In this document: piece by piece, positions 58,158-64,000 of the stretch
How the letters are laid out: each line of letters starts with the position of its first letter
Position numbering within the stretch: the first letter of the stretch is position 1
Assembly (NCBI RefSeq): GCF_036226365.1
Contig: NZ_CP108462.1
Location: 9,284,501 to 9,348,500, forward strand
DNA: 64,000 nt
Direction of reading: 5' to 3'
DNA from: Streptomyces sp. NBC_01262
GTDB taxonomy: Bacteria; Actinomycetota; Actinomycetes; Streptomycetales; Streptomycetaceae
Notes under the pieces: model-generated
What the model saw: the letters and a program-made list of their open reading frames with translations, nothing else
Told to the model about the DNA's origin: nothing
Databases searched by the model: none
Position numbers and translations under genes: made by a program

Positions 58158-58682
58158 TCACGCGAGCGTGGGCCACCGGTCGGCCGCCCATGCGAGCCAG
58201 CCCTGCCATCCAGGAGGCGCACCGCCAATCTCGTGCCCTTCGAGTTCTGCGCCGTCGGGCTCCTCGAACAGCGTCCTCCAGCGCACGAGGTCCGCCTCGC
58301 TCATGGGGAAGGTCTGCTCCGGGGTTGTCGACTGGCGGTGGGCGATGCGAGCACGTTGGGTCTCGAAGTCCACCGGCACATACACGAGGCGACAGGTCTC
58401 GCCCTCAGACTCCACCAACCAGCGGATTGCGGATCTCTCGTCGCGAGACCAGCACCCGAAATCCAGGATCACGTTGGTGCCAAGCCTGAGTGTCTCCAGA
58501 GCAAGCCAGAGCAATCGGCCTTCCAGCACATCTCGCTTCCCGTTCGCCTCCGGCTCGCCGAACAGAGGAATCATCCATTCATCAGGTGTCAGCCGCAGCG
58601 CACTGTGCTCCTTGGCCAGCTGCCGGGCTCTCGTGGTCTTTCCGGCCCCTGGCAGGCCGACCGTCAGGAACAGCGTGGTCAC
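58158..58682 (-). CDS. P-loop kinase-like ATPase
   Basis: 174 residues from GTG 58682 (VTTLFLTVGLPGAGKTTRARQLAKEH). GLPGAGKTT is a perfect Walker A. LTPDEWMIPLFGEPEANGKRDVLEGRLLWLALETLRLGTNVILDFGCWSRDERSAIRWLVES follows, as in small zeta-toxin or aminoglycoside-phosphotransferase-like kinases (AAA_33). A TTG 23 codons upstream overlaps the stop of the next gene (TTGA), but that stretch has weak codon bias, so GTG is preferred. The substrate is unknown; zeta-like kinases phosphorylate small molecules or nucleotide sugars. Confidence 0.75.
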   Translation of the reverse strand: MTTLFLTVGLPGAGKTTRARQLAKEHSALRLTPDEWMIPLFGEPEANGKRDVLEGRLLWLALETLRLGTNVILDFGCWSRDERSAIRWLVESEGETCRLVYVPVDFETQRARIAHRQSTTPEQTFPMSEADLVRWRTLFEEPDGAELEGHEIGGAPPGWQGWLAWAADRWPTLA

Positions 58683-58747
58683 ACCCAGATCGTTCAGGGA
58701 ATCCAGAAGGAGGACAACTGCTTTCTCTGCCGAGATCGCTGGGGAAA

Positions 58748-59335
58748 TCAAGTCCAGACAATGGGGCAGCCACGCCGGATCGAGTGCTGGGCCGCACGCA
58801 GGAACAGCGCAACGTAGAAGGCCGTGTCAAGGTCATCACTCCACGGTCCCGGTCGAGCGGCGGCCAGTTCCTTCGCTCCTCCTTCCATGAACCACATGGT
58901 CAGGTCGAGGTTGTCGGACGTCGCCGGGGTCTCGGCCGGCAGGTCGATGGCCGCCGCCAGCTTCTTCGCGATTGCCAGCACCTGCGGAGCACCGGCGACC
59001 ATGGTCGAACTGGTGTAGCCGGACTCGATGGGCAACCAGATTTCCTCGTCGAGAGACAAGGACACGAGCACTGTCCAGCCGCAAACAGTCTCCGTTTCCT
59101 CCCGTGACAGGTGCGCCTCGCACAGCGCGGAGAACCCGTCCATGGACGGGATCAGCTTCTCCTCGAAAGACTGCCCCGAGCCACGCAGGAAGTCCGTCTC
59201 CTCGGGTATGGACTCGTACGGCGGCAGGTCCCGCCTTCTCAACTCAGCATTGAGCGCCGAGGCGACTCCACCCCACCCGTCCTCCTCGTCATCGAACCAT
59301 TCCTCCGCAGCAACACTGACCAGATACACGCCCAT
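58748..59335 (-). CDS. Hypothetical protein (195 aa)
   Basis: 195 residues from ATG 59335 (MGVYLVSVAAEEWFDDEEDGWGGVASALNAEL). Acidic, with VCGWTVLVSLSLDEEIWLPIESGYTSSTMVAGAPQVLAIAKKLAAAIDLP and a Trp-rich C-terminus (TMWFMEGGAKEL). No signal peptide or membrane helix. There is no obvious ribosome binding site. The composition resembles immunity-type or sensor proteins of actinomycetes, but no family can be named. It lies upstream of the P-loop kinase gene on the same strand. Confidence 0.6.
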   Translation of the reverse strand: MGVYLVSVAAEEWFDDEEDGWGGVASALNAELRRRDLPPYESIPEETDFLRGSGQSFEEKLIPSMDGFSALCEAHLSREETETVCGWTVLVSLSLDEEIWLPIESGYTSSTMVAGAPQVLAIAKKLAAAIDLPAETPATSDNLDLTMWFMEGGAKELAAARPGPWSDDLDTAFYVALFLRAAQHSIRRGCPIVWT

Positions 59336-59369
59336 GTGCGGAACGTACCGTGCACAACTGACATCGGTC

Positions 59370-59477
59370 AGGGGCCAGCAGGACCGGCTCGCGTAGGAGA
59401 GTGAAACCGGCACGGCCCAGCATCTGACGCTTGAGCATCTTGATCCGGTCGACGTGTCCTGCGATGCCGTGCGGGCG
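59370..59477 (-). pseudogene. Remnant of an ISL3-type transposase C-terminus
   Basis: On the minus strand an open stretch reads RPHGIAGHVDRIKMLKRQML, then GRAGFTLLREPVLLAP. ISL3-family transposases end with a closely similar string (G-x-V-x-R-I-K-x-I-K-R-Q-M-Y-G-R-A-x-F-x-L-L-R-x-R-V-L-L). An in-frame TAA lies directly before it, so only the last ~36 codons survive. It marks an old insertion near the accessory genes and shows that DNA has been lost here. Confidence 0.7.
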
Positions 59478-59509
59478 TTACTCCGCGACCTCCCTCGCCG
59501 CTTTGGCCG

Positions 59510-60277
59510 TCATTCCTGCTGCGGTTTGCCCATGCCTGCGCGGTAGGTACCGGGGGTGATGCCTACCGTCTGGGCGAAGGTCTGGACGAAGGCGCTGGTT
59601 GTCGCCCATCCGCAGGCGTGGGCGGTGTCGGTGACGGTGGCGCCTTCGGCGAGCATGATCATCGCGGTGAAGATCCGGACGCGGGTGCGCCACTGGGGGA
59701 AGGTCATGCCGAACTCGTCGCGGTAGAGGCGGGAGAGGGTGCGCTCGCTGGTGTGCACGCGGCCGGCGAGCTGGGCGAGGGTGCAGGGCTGGTGCAGGTC
59801 CTCTTCGACGAGGCGGCAGGCGTCGGCCAGCCGTTGGTCGCGGGCCGCGGGCAGGGCGACGGGCTGGGCCGTCACGCGGCGCAGCCGGTCGCGCAGCACT
59901 GCCTCGATGTGCCGGGTCTCGGTCTGAGTGAGGGCGGTGCTGGTGAGCGCGATGAGCAGTTCGCGCACCAGGGTGTCGACGGCGATGACCGTGGGGCGTT
60001 CGGCGTCGAGCAGGGGCGTCCTGCCGTGGGCGGGGAAGCCGACGGTGTGGAAGCGGCTTCGGCCGTAGAAGCGGTGTTCGTGCCAGGTGTTCGCCGGAAT
60101 CCACACGGCGCGGTCGTTGGAGGCGATCCAGGAGCCGTGTTCCGTGGTGATCGCGAGCACGCCCGAACTGACGTAGATCAGCTGGTGGTCGTCGTGGCGG
60201 TGCCGGTCGATGGTCTCGCCGCCGCCGAGGAACCGTGTGGTGGTCGGCGCGACGGGCTCGTGGCGGATCTGCGACAT
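59510..60277 (-). CDS. AraC-family transcriptional regulator
   Basis: 255 residues. Cupin-like N-terminal domain (HRHDDHQLIYVSSGVLAITTEHGSWIASNDRAVWIPANTWHEHRFYGRSRFHTVGF) and C-terminal double HTH (TLAQLAGRVHTSERTLSRLYRDEFGMTFPQWRTRVRIFTAMIMLAEGATVTDTAHACGWATTSAFVQTFAQTVGITPGTYR). Similar to regulators of MFS efflux genes. ATG 60277 is chosen; an in-frame ATG at 60322 is possible. Divergent from an MFS gene across 54 nt, which it very likely controls. Confidence 0.9.
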   Translation of the reverse strand: MSQIRHEPVAPTTTRFLGGGETIDRHRHDDHQLIYVSSGVLAITTEHGSWIASNDRAVWIPANTWHEHRFYGRSRFHTVGFPAHGRTPLLDAERPTVIAVDTLVRELLIALTSTALTQTETRHIEAVLRDRLRRVTAQPVALPAARDQRLADACRLVEEDLHQPCTLAQLAGRVHTSERTLSRLYRDEFGMTFPQWRTRVRIFTAMIMLAEGATVTDTAHACGWATTSAFVQTFAQTVGITPGTYRAGMGKPQQE

Positions 60278-60331
60278 GTATAGGCAGAATACGGGAAGCG
60301 CGCCCGGGTTGGTCCTGTCCATCGTTGGTGT

Positions 60332-61552
60332 GTGACAACGATCCAGGAAACAAGTACTCCCCGTGAGGCGGGTGGTCCGCCCGGGCACTGGCGTCGGATG
60401 CGGATCTGGGCCGGCGCCCATGCCGTCGACGACTTCTACCAGGGCCTCGTACCCGCCGCGGTCCCCTACTTCGTGCTGCAGCGCGACTTCAGTTACGTGC
60501 AGGCTTCGGGGCTGGCCCTTGCCGCGACGCTCGGCAGTGCGTTGCCGCAGGTGCCGATCGGACTGCTCGCCGACCGGTTCCGGCTGCGCTGGATGTCGCC
60601 GCTGGGGGTCAGCCTGGCGGGTATCGGGGCGGGCCTGTCCGGACTGACGCCCTCCTACCCGCTGGTTTTCGCCCTCCTGCTGATGGCGGGTGTCGGCATT
60701 GCGATGTTCCATCCGCCCGCGGGGCGCGACGCACGCCGTGCGGCCGGGGGCAGCGCCACCGCGATGAGCTACTTCGCTGCGGGCGGCAGCGTGGGCTTCT
60801 TCGTCGCCCCGGCGCTGGTCACACCGGCCCTGGACACCCTCGGGATGAGCGCGACGGCCCTCTTCATCCCGCCCGCCGTCCTCATGGGCTTTGTCCTGCT
60901 GCGCCACCACAACCGCACGTCCGATACGGCGGTCAAGCAGGTGCGGCGCCAGGGCAAGGACCGGCCGGGCCGGTTCGCGGCCCTGACCGCCGTCGAGATC
61001 GTGCGGTCCACCATCTCGACCGGACTGAACACCTTCATCGCGCTGTACTGGATCCGCCACCTGGAAGCGAGCAGCGGCCTCGGCGGTCTCGCCCTGACCC
61101 TCGGACTCGGCGGCGGCGTGGCCGGCACGCTCCTCGGCGGGCGGCTGGCGGACCGCATCGGCATGGTGCGCACCGTACAGATCGGCAACGCGGCCATGCT
61201 GCCCGCCCTGTGGCTCATGCTGGTCTGCGACGACAAATACGCCGCGCTGCCCCTCGCGCTGCTGGTCGGCCTGATCTCGAACATCCCGTTCGCCGTCCTC
61301 ATCAAGCTCGGCCAGGACTACCTGCCCAGCCGGCCCGGGACCGCCGCCGGCGTCACGCTCGGCCTCGCGATGAGCGCCGGCGGACTGTTCATGCCGCTGC
61401 TGGGCATGATCGCGACCCACTATGGCCCCCGAGGCGCACTCGCGGTACTCGCCACCGTGCCGGTGCTCGCGATGCTGCTCTCCGCCTTCCTGCGCGAACC
61501 GGTCCAGGACGAACCGGCGCCCGCCGAGGACACACTCCTCACTGCCCCCTGA
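60332..61552 (+). CDS. MFS transporter (fosmidomycin-resistance-like efflux)
   Basis: 406 residues, ~12 membrane helices. HAVDDFYQGLVPAAVPYFVLQRDFSYVQASGLALAATLGSALPQVPIGLLADR contains the MFS G-x-L-[AS]-D-R signature of helix 2-3, with GVGIAMFHPPAGRDARRAAGG as in Fsr-type exporters, and the second half repeats GGRLADRIGMVRTVQ. Start is GTG 60332 without a clear ribosome binding site. Controlled by the divergent AraC regulator. The drug or metabolite exported is unknown. Confidence 0.9.
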   Translation: MTTIQETSTPREAGGPPGHWRRMRIWAGAHAVDDFYQGLVPAAVPYFVLQRDFSYVQASGLALAATLGSALPQVPIGLLADRFRLRWMSPLGVSLAGIGAGLSGLTPSYPLVFALLLMAGVGIAMFHPPAGRDARRAAGGSATAMSYFAAGGSVGFFVAPALVTPALDTLGMSATALFIPPAVLMGFVLLRHHNRTSDTAVKQVRRQGKDRPGRFAALTAVEIVRSTISTGLNTFIALYWIRHLEASSGLGGLALTLGLGGGVAGTLLGGRLADRIGMVRTVQIGNAAMLPALWLMLVCDDKYAALPLALLVGLISNIPFAVLIKLGQDYLPSRPGTAAGVTLGLAMSAGGLFMPLLGMIATHYGPRGALAVLATVPVLAMLLSAFLREPVQDEPAPAEDTLLTAP

Positions 61553-61682
61553 CGTTCCGATCAGGCTACGCCGCGACCAGCCCGGGGATGTCGGCCCGGC
61601 GTTCCCACCGGATGTCGGTGTGCAGCACGTGAGGAGTACCGCCACTGCCCCTGCTGCTGACCGGCGCGTAGCGTGTCGGGGC

Positions 61683-62129
61683 ATGACGCTGCTGCCGAAC
61701 CTGCCTCAGAACACGGCGCTGCTCGACCTCCTGCGGGAACAAGGCGTCCCGCAGGAGCACGGTGACTATGTCTACGAGGGGTGGGAGCTGCATACCCACC
61801 CCGATCTCGTCGAGAGACTTGAGGAGCTTGCTCCCCACTGGCCGGTCCTGGCGACCTTCGGAATGCCGGTGCTGGCGGCCAAGGGCATCGCCGCGGTCGT
61901 CGCCTGGGGCATGAGCATGCTGTTGGTGCGCCTTCCCGAAGCGCCGCCCGAGCCCCTGGAGCCCGCAGCGCCCTGCCCGCCCCTGACGGATCCGGGCCAG
62001 GGCTGGTACACGGTCAGCCCCTGGCAGGGCGGGCTTCCCTCGGCGGAGTCCAAGCGCCTGCTGTCGCTGCTGGTCCAGCACGCGCTCTCGTATGCGGCGA
62101 GCCTGTCGCAGGACGACGGCACCGTCTGA
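61683..62129 (+). CDS. Hypothetical protein (148 aa)
   Basis: 148 residues (MTLLPNLPQNTALLDLLREQGVPQEHG). Segment YVYEGWELHTHPDLVERLEELAPHW, a hydrophobic middle (MPVLAAKGIAAVVAWGMSMLLVRLP), and C-terminal GLPSAESKRLLSLLVQHALSYAASL. The middle run might be a buried helix rather than a membrane segment. No family recognised. No clear ribosome binding site. It begins the terminal cluster of unknown proteins. Confidence 0.55.
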   Translation: MTLLPNLPQNTALLDLLREQGVPQEHGDYVYEGWELHTHPDLVERLEELAPHWPVLATFGMPVLAAKGIAAVVAWGMSMLLVRLPEAPPEPLEPAAPCPPLTDPGQGWYTVSPWQGGLPSAESKRLLSLLVQHALSYAASLSQDDGTV

Positions 62130-62192
62130 CAACGGCGCGCAGGCGGAGGCCGGCGAGGTAGCGGTGCTCCGCTCCTTGTACAGGTCTGCGTC

Positions 62193-62684
62193 GTGGCTGA
62201 CGGGAGTACTTTGACCGGAATCGTGGGAGGGGCGGGCGAGTACGTGGACAGTGACCTGCGGCGTGCGGCCGTCGCGGCCCTGGCCGAACTCGGGCGAAGC
62301 CGTGACTGGCGTGACCGGGCGGATGCCGGTCACAGCCTGGCGGGGTTCGCGGAGATGCAGGAGGCCTGCGAGCCGCTGCTGGAGCTTGTGCTCGACCCTG
62401 GTGACACCTTCGTCACCCGGCGGACCGCGGAGGGTCTGCTTCGGCGAAAGGACAGGGCCGGACTGACGATAGTCGCCTGCGCGCTCGCGGTCGCCGACTC
62501 GAATCACGGGGATTGGATCCACAGCGCAGTCATCGACGTGTGCAGCATCTTCTCCGACGACCTCGACGAGGCGCTACGGCTCTGCGAGGAGATGTCTCGG
62601 GATACCGACGATCGTCTTGCCCTGGGGGCCTGTCAGCTGTACGAGATGCTGGCAGAGTTCGATCCCGTTCTTCGCCCCGCATAG
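62193..62684 (+). CDS. HEAT-repeat-like protein
   Basis: 163 residues. Tandem helical units can be read: DLRRAAVAALAELGRSRDWRDRADAGHSLAGFAEMQEACEPLLELVLDPGDTFVTRRTAEGLLRRKDRAGLTIVACALAVAD, then WIHSAVIDVCSIFSDDLDEALRLCEEMSRDTDDRLALGACQLYEMLAEF. The spacing and hydrophobic pattern match HEAT repeats, which mediate protein binding. GTG start at 62193. Similar small HEAT proteins occur as immunity proteins for polymorphic toxins; here that is inference only. Confidence 0.65.
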   Translation: MADGSTLTGIVGGAGEYVDSDLRRAAVAALAELGRSRDWRDRADAGHSLAGFAEMQEACEPLLELVLDPGDTFVTRRTAEGLLRRKDRAGLTIVACALAVADSNHGDWIHSAVIDVCSIFSDDLDEALRLCEEMSRDTDDRLALGACQLYEMLAEFDPVLRPA

Positions 62685-62753
62685 CGCGCCTGACATGGCG
62701 GGCGTGCGAGCGGTACGAGGTTCTCGCCCGCTTCTTCCAAAGGAACAGCTGAC

Positions 62754-63755
62754 GTGCAGCACATCAAGGCGGTCCCGTTTCGTGAGGCCGACGAGCGCTT
62801 CGGAGTCGGGTCGTTGTTCCATCTCGGCAGGAACGACGAGGCGGAAGTGGTCGTGTTCACCGGCGACACTGCCCTGGAGAACCTGCCGCTCGACTTCTCC
62901 CATCTCGACGCCTGGTCCGGGCTGACGAAGAGCAGCCCGGACATGTTCCTGGGCGTCGTCGTCGAGGGCGACCTCACCGTCGCCGACTGGATCACCAACT
63001 GGGAGTGGGACTTCGGCCCCTTCCTGCTGGTGCGGGGCGACGTGCGGGCGAGGAACTTCGCCACGGCGGGCAGCGAGGTCCTCATCGAGGGCAGCCTTGA
63101 GGTGGCGCAGACCGTCGCGGGCATCTACAACCACGGCCGTACGGTCATCAAGGGCGCCACCCGCGCCGAAGTCGTGCTGACCGACGAGCACCTGACCGAA
63201 TTCCAGGGCGGGCTGAGCGCCGAGCTTGGCATCGCCGGAAACTTCCTCAGGGTCGCGGACCCGGCGAAGGTGCAGGTCAACGGCTGGGCGGGCTACGTAT
63301 GCGACCTTCAGGGCAGGATTCTGCCGGACCTGGGCTCACGGTCGACCAGGGCGCTGCGCGCGCTCGACCCCGAGTTCTGGGAGCTCGACAGCAGGACGAT
63401 CCTGAAGGCGATGGAGGCCGGACGGTCCCTGCTCCGCGCGCCCGGCCCCGCCCGGACCGACCCGGAGGCACCGGGGACACCCGCCGACGCGATCCGCCAT
63501 GTCCTACGCCAGGCCGGGTGCCGGGAGCACGACCGCTGGGACGACGGCTTCACAGTCGGCTCCGGCAAGGACGACCAGCCGTTCGAGGTGTACTTCTGCG
63601 AGGCGGACGAGCCGGACGAACCCGGCACCGAGGGCGCGCCGGAGCCGCTGGACCCCGTCGCGGAGTTGAGCCGCTACGCCGAGGCCCTGACCGGCGCCGG
63701 GCATCAGGTGGCCGTCGATCCCCACGACGAGGACGTGCTGCAGGTCCGCCGCTGA
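62754..63755 (+). CDS. Protein with beta-helix (polymer-forming-like) domain, unknown function
   Basis: 333 residues. The centre contains repeating strands in which V-x-G-D or I-E-G motifs recur: VVVEGDLTVADWITNWEWDFGPFLLVRGDVRARNFATAGSEVLIEGSLEVAQTVAGIYNHGRTVIKGATRAEVVLTDEHL. Such V-x-G-D-L-x-V repeats resemble bactofilin-type beta-solenoids. A C-terminal region (about 205-333) is unrelated, Pro/Glu-rich, with DPEFWELDSRTILKAMEAGRSLL. GTG start with AAGGAA upstream. It follows the HEAT gene on the same strand; both are probably one unit. Confidence 0.65.
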   Translation: MQHIKAVPFREADERFGVGSLFHLGRNDEAEVVVFTGDTALENLPLDFSHLDAWSGLTKSSPDMFLGVVVEGDLTVADWITNWEWDFGPFLLVRGDVRARNFATAGSEVLIEGSLEVAQTVAGIYNHGRTVIKGATRAEVVLTDEHLTEFQGGLSAELGIAGNFLRVADPAKVQVNGWAGYVCDLQGRILPDLGSRSTRALRALDPEFWELDSRTILKAMEAGRSLLRAPGPARTDPEAPGTPADAIRHVLRQAGCREHDRWDDGFTVGSGKDDQPFEVYFCEADEPDEPGTEGAPEPLDPVAELSRYAEALTGAGHQVAVDPHDEDVLQVRR

Positions 63756-63791
63756 GCGATGTCAGCGGCGGCCGATACGCCGGGGGCGGGA

Positions 63792-64000
63792 TCAGGCGCC
63801 GACGGTCCGGCCGTCGACGTCGATCCGGGTCCAGGGGCCGTCGTAGGAGCTGCCGTCGGCGTTGAGGATGACCTCGGCGATGCCGTCGCGGAACGGCCGT
63901 ACGCTGATGAACCGTTTGCCCATCGGGATGCGCCACCGCCCCGCCGCGTCGATCAGACCGTAGGAGTAGGGGTCGCCGGCCTGCTGCTCGACCCAGCTCA
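63792..64000 (-). CDS. WG-repeat-like protein (partial; 5' end beyond the window)
   Basis: The C-terminal ~69 residues are visible. They begin SWVEQQAGDPYSYGLIDAAG and continue RWRIPMGKRFISVRPFRDGIAEVILNADGSS, ending RIDVDGRTVGA. GLIDxxGxxxIP...FxxGxAxV is the WG-repeat pattern. Its stop at 63792-63794 is convergent with the preceding gene (36-nt gap). The start lies off the right edge. Confidence 0.75.
   Translation of the reverse strand, partial: SWVEQQAGDPYSYGLIDAAGRWRIPMGKRFISVRPFRDGIAEVILNADGSSYDGPWTRIDVDGRTVGA

Noticed and set aside
61553..61682. Minus-strand stretch ending HVLHTDIRWERRADIPGLVAA as a transposase remnant
   Set aside because: It is short and does not match a transposase motif well enough to name; unlike the ISL3 fragment at 59370-59477 it lacks a diagnostic string.
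144..64000. Long open frames opposite or offset to clear genes, for example 6748-8796 (-), 3800-5896 (-), 54853-57138 (-) and 9717-11489 (-)
   Set aside because: They run antisense or offset to genes with convincing motifs, have the Arg/Gly/Ala/Pro-rich composition of GC-driven frames, and lack ribosome binding sites. Where they include a real C-terminal part (the 93-residue gene at 9717-9998), only that part is kept.
1..64000. CRISPR array, prophage, origin of replication or biosynthetic gene cluster core
   Set aside because: No regularly spaced repeats, integrase, DnaA boxes, PKS/NRPS or terpene synthase genes were seen; the PhyH, monooxygenase and MFS genes alone do not define a cluster.

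Overview
The window is high-GC actinobacterial chromosomal DNA, most likely Streptomyces or a close relative. The evidence is very high G+C at third codon positions, frequent GTG and TTG starts, purine-rich ribosome binding sites (GGAGG, AGGAGG), many TetR, AraC, PucR and Lrp regulators, a SpoIIE-type phosphatase, a streptogrisin-like protease, a GlgC/GT4 glycogen pair and dispersed Streptomyces-type intergenic repeats. No rRNA, tRNA, CRISPR array, origin or intact transposase was found. About 63 protein-coding genes are supported, plus gene remnants.

Layout. 1-6.7 kb: a TetR regulator divergent from an acyl-CoA dehydrogenase with an operator between them, a repeat block, then a receiver-less winged-helix protein and a PAS-GAF-PP2C-ATPase signalling protein. 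6.7-17 kb: 6-phosphogluconate dehydrogenase, a PhyH-type oxygenase locus with a solute-binding protein and divergent AraC regulator, secreted cell-surface enzymes (GH3 and polysaccharide deacetylase), a DUF4232 lipoprotein, and a Ser/Thr kinase divergent from a sigma factor. 17-25.5 kb: a nitrogen and nucleoside block with PucR, glutaminase, ornithine aminotransferase, an arginine dihydrolase/dimethylargininase family enzyme, Lrp, adenosine deaminase, a degenerate uridine-kinase-like protein and a double GNAT protein. 25.5-31.3 kb: two SDR dehydrogenases, threonine aldolase, a TetR gene with duplicated operators, a LexA-box-controlled truncated Y-family polymerase relative and a second repeat block. 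31.4-45.3 kb: carbohydrate functions, comprising maltose-1-phosphate/glycogen synthase and GlgC, a complete sugar ABC importer, a GH16 glucanase behind a CebR-like palindrome and an orphan sugar-binding lipoprotein; a COG0523 GTPase and an acyl-CoA ligase lie among them. 45.3-57.4 kb: a membrane-tethered serine protease, a YihY protein, an SPFH/NAD-kinase-like operon behind twin operators, a TetR/isochorismatase-fold pair, a frameshifted acyltransferase, and a flavin monooxygenase followed by an alpha/beta hydrolase. 57.4-64 kb: accessory-looking DNA with a VOC protein, a P-loop kinase, several unknown proteins, an ISL3 transposase remnant, an AraC/MFS pair, and HEAT, beta-helix-like and WG-repeat proteins.

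The most interesting signals are small or non-coding. Two ~160-bp MITE-like elements share an interior but have different, self-complementary ends. A 122-bp near-identical repeat is present in opposite orientation 28 kb apart. There are several sharply defined operators: twin TetR-type palindromes around 28.4-29.9 kb, a LexA box at 29,991, twin 19-bp palindromes at 50.6 kb and a CebR-like box at 39.3 kb. All function calls come from reading motifs by eye without database searches.
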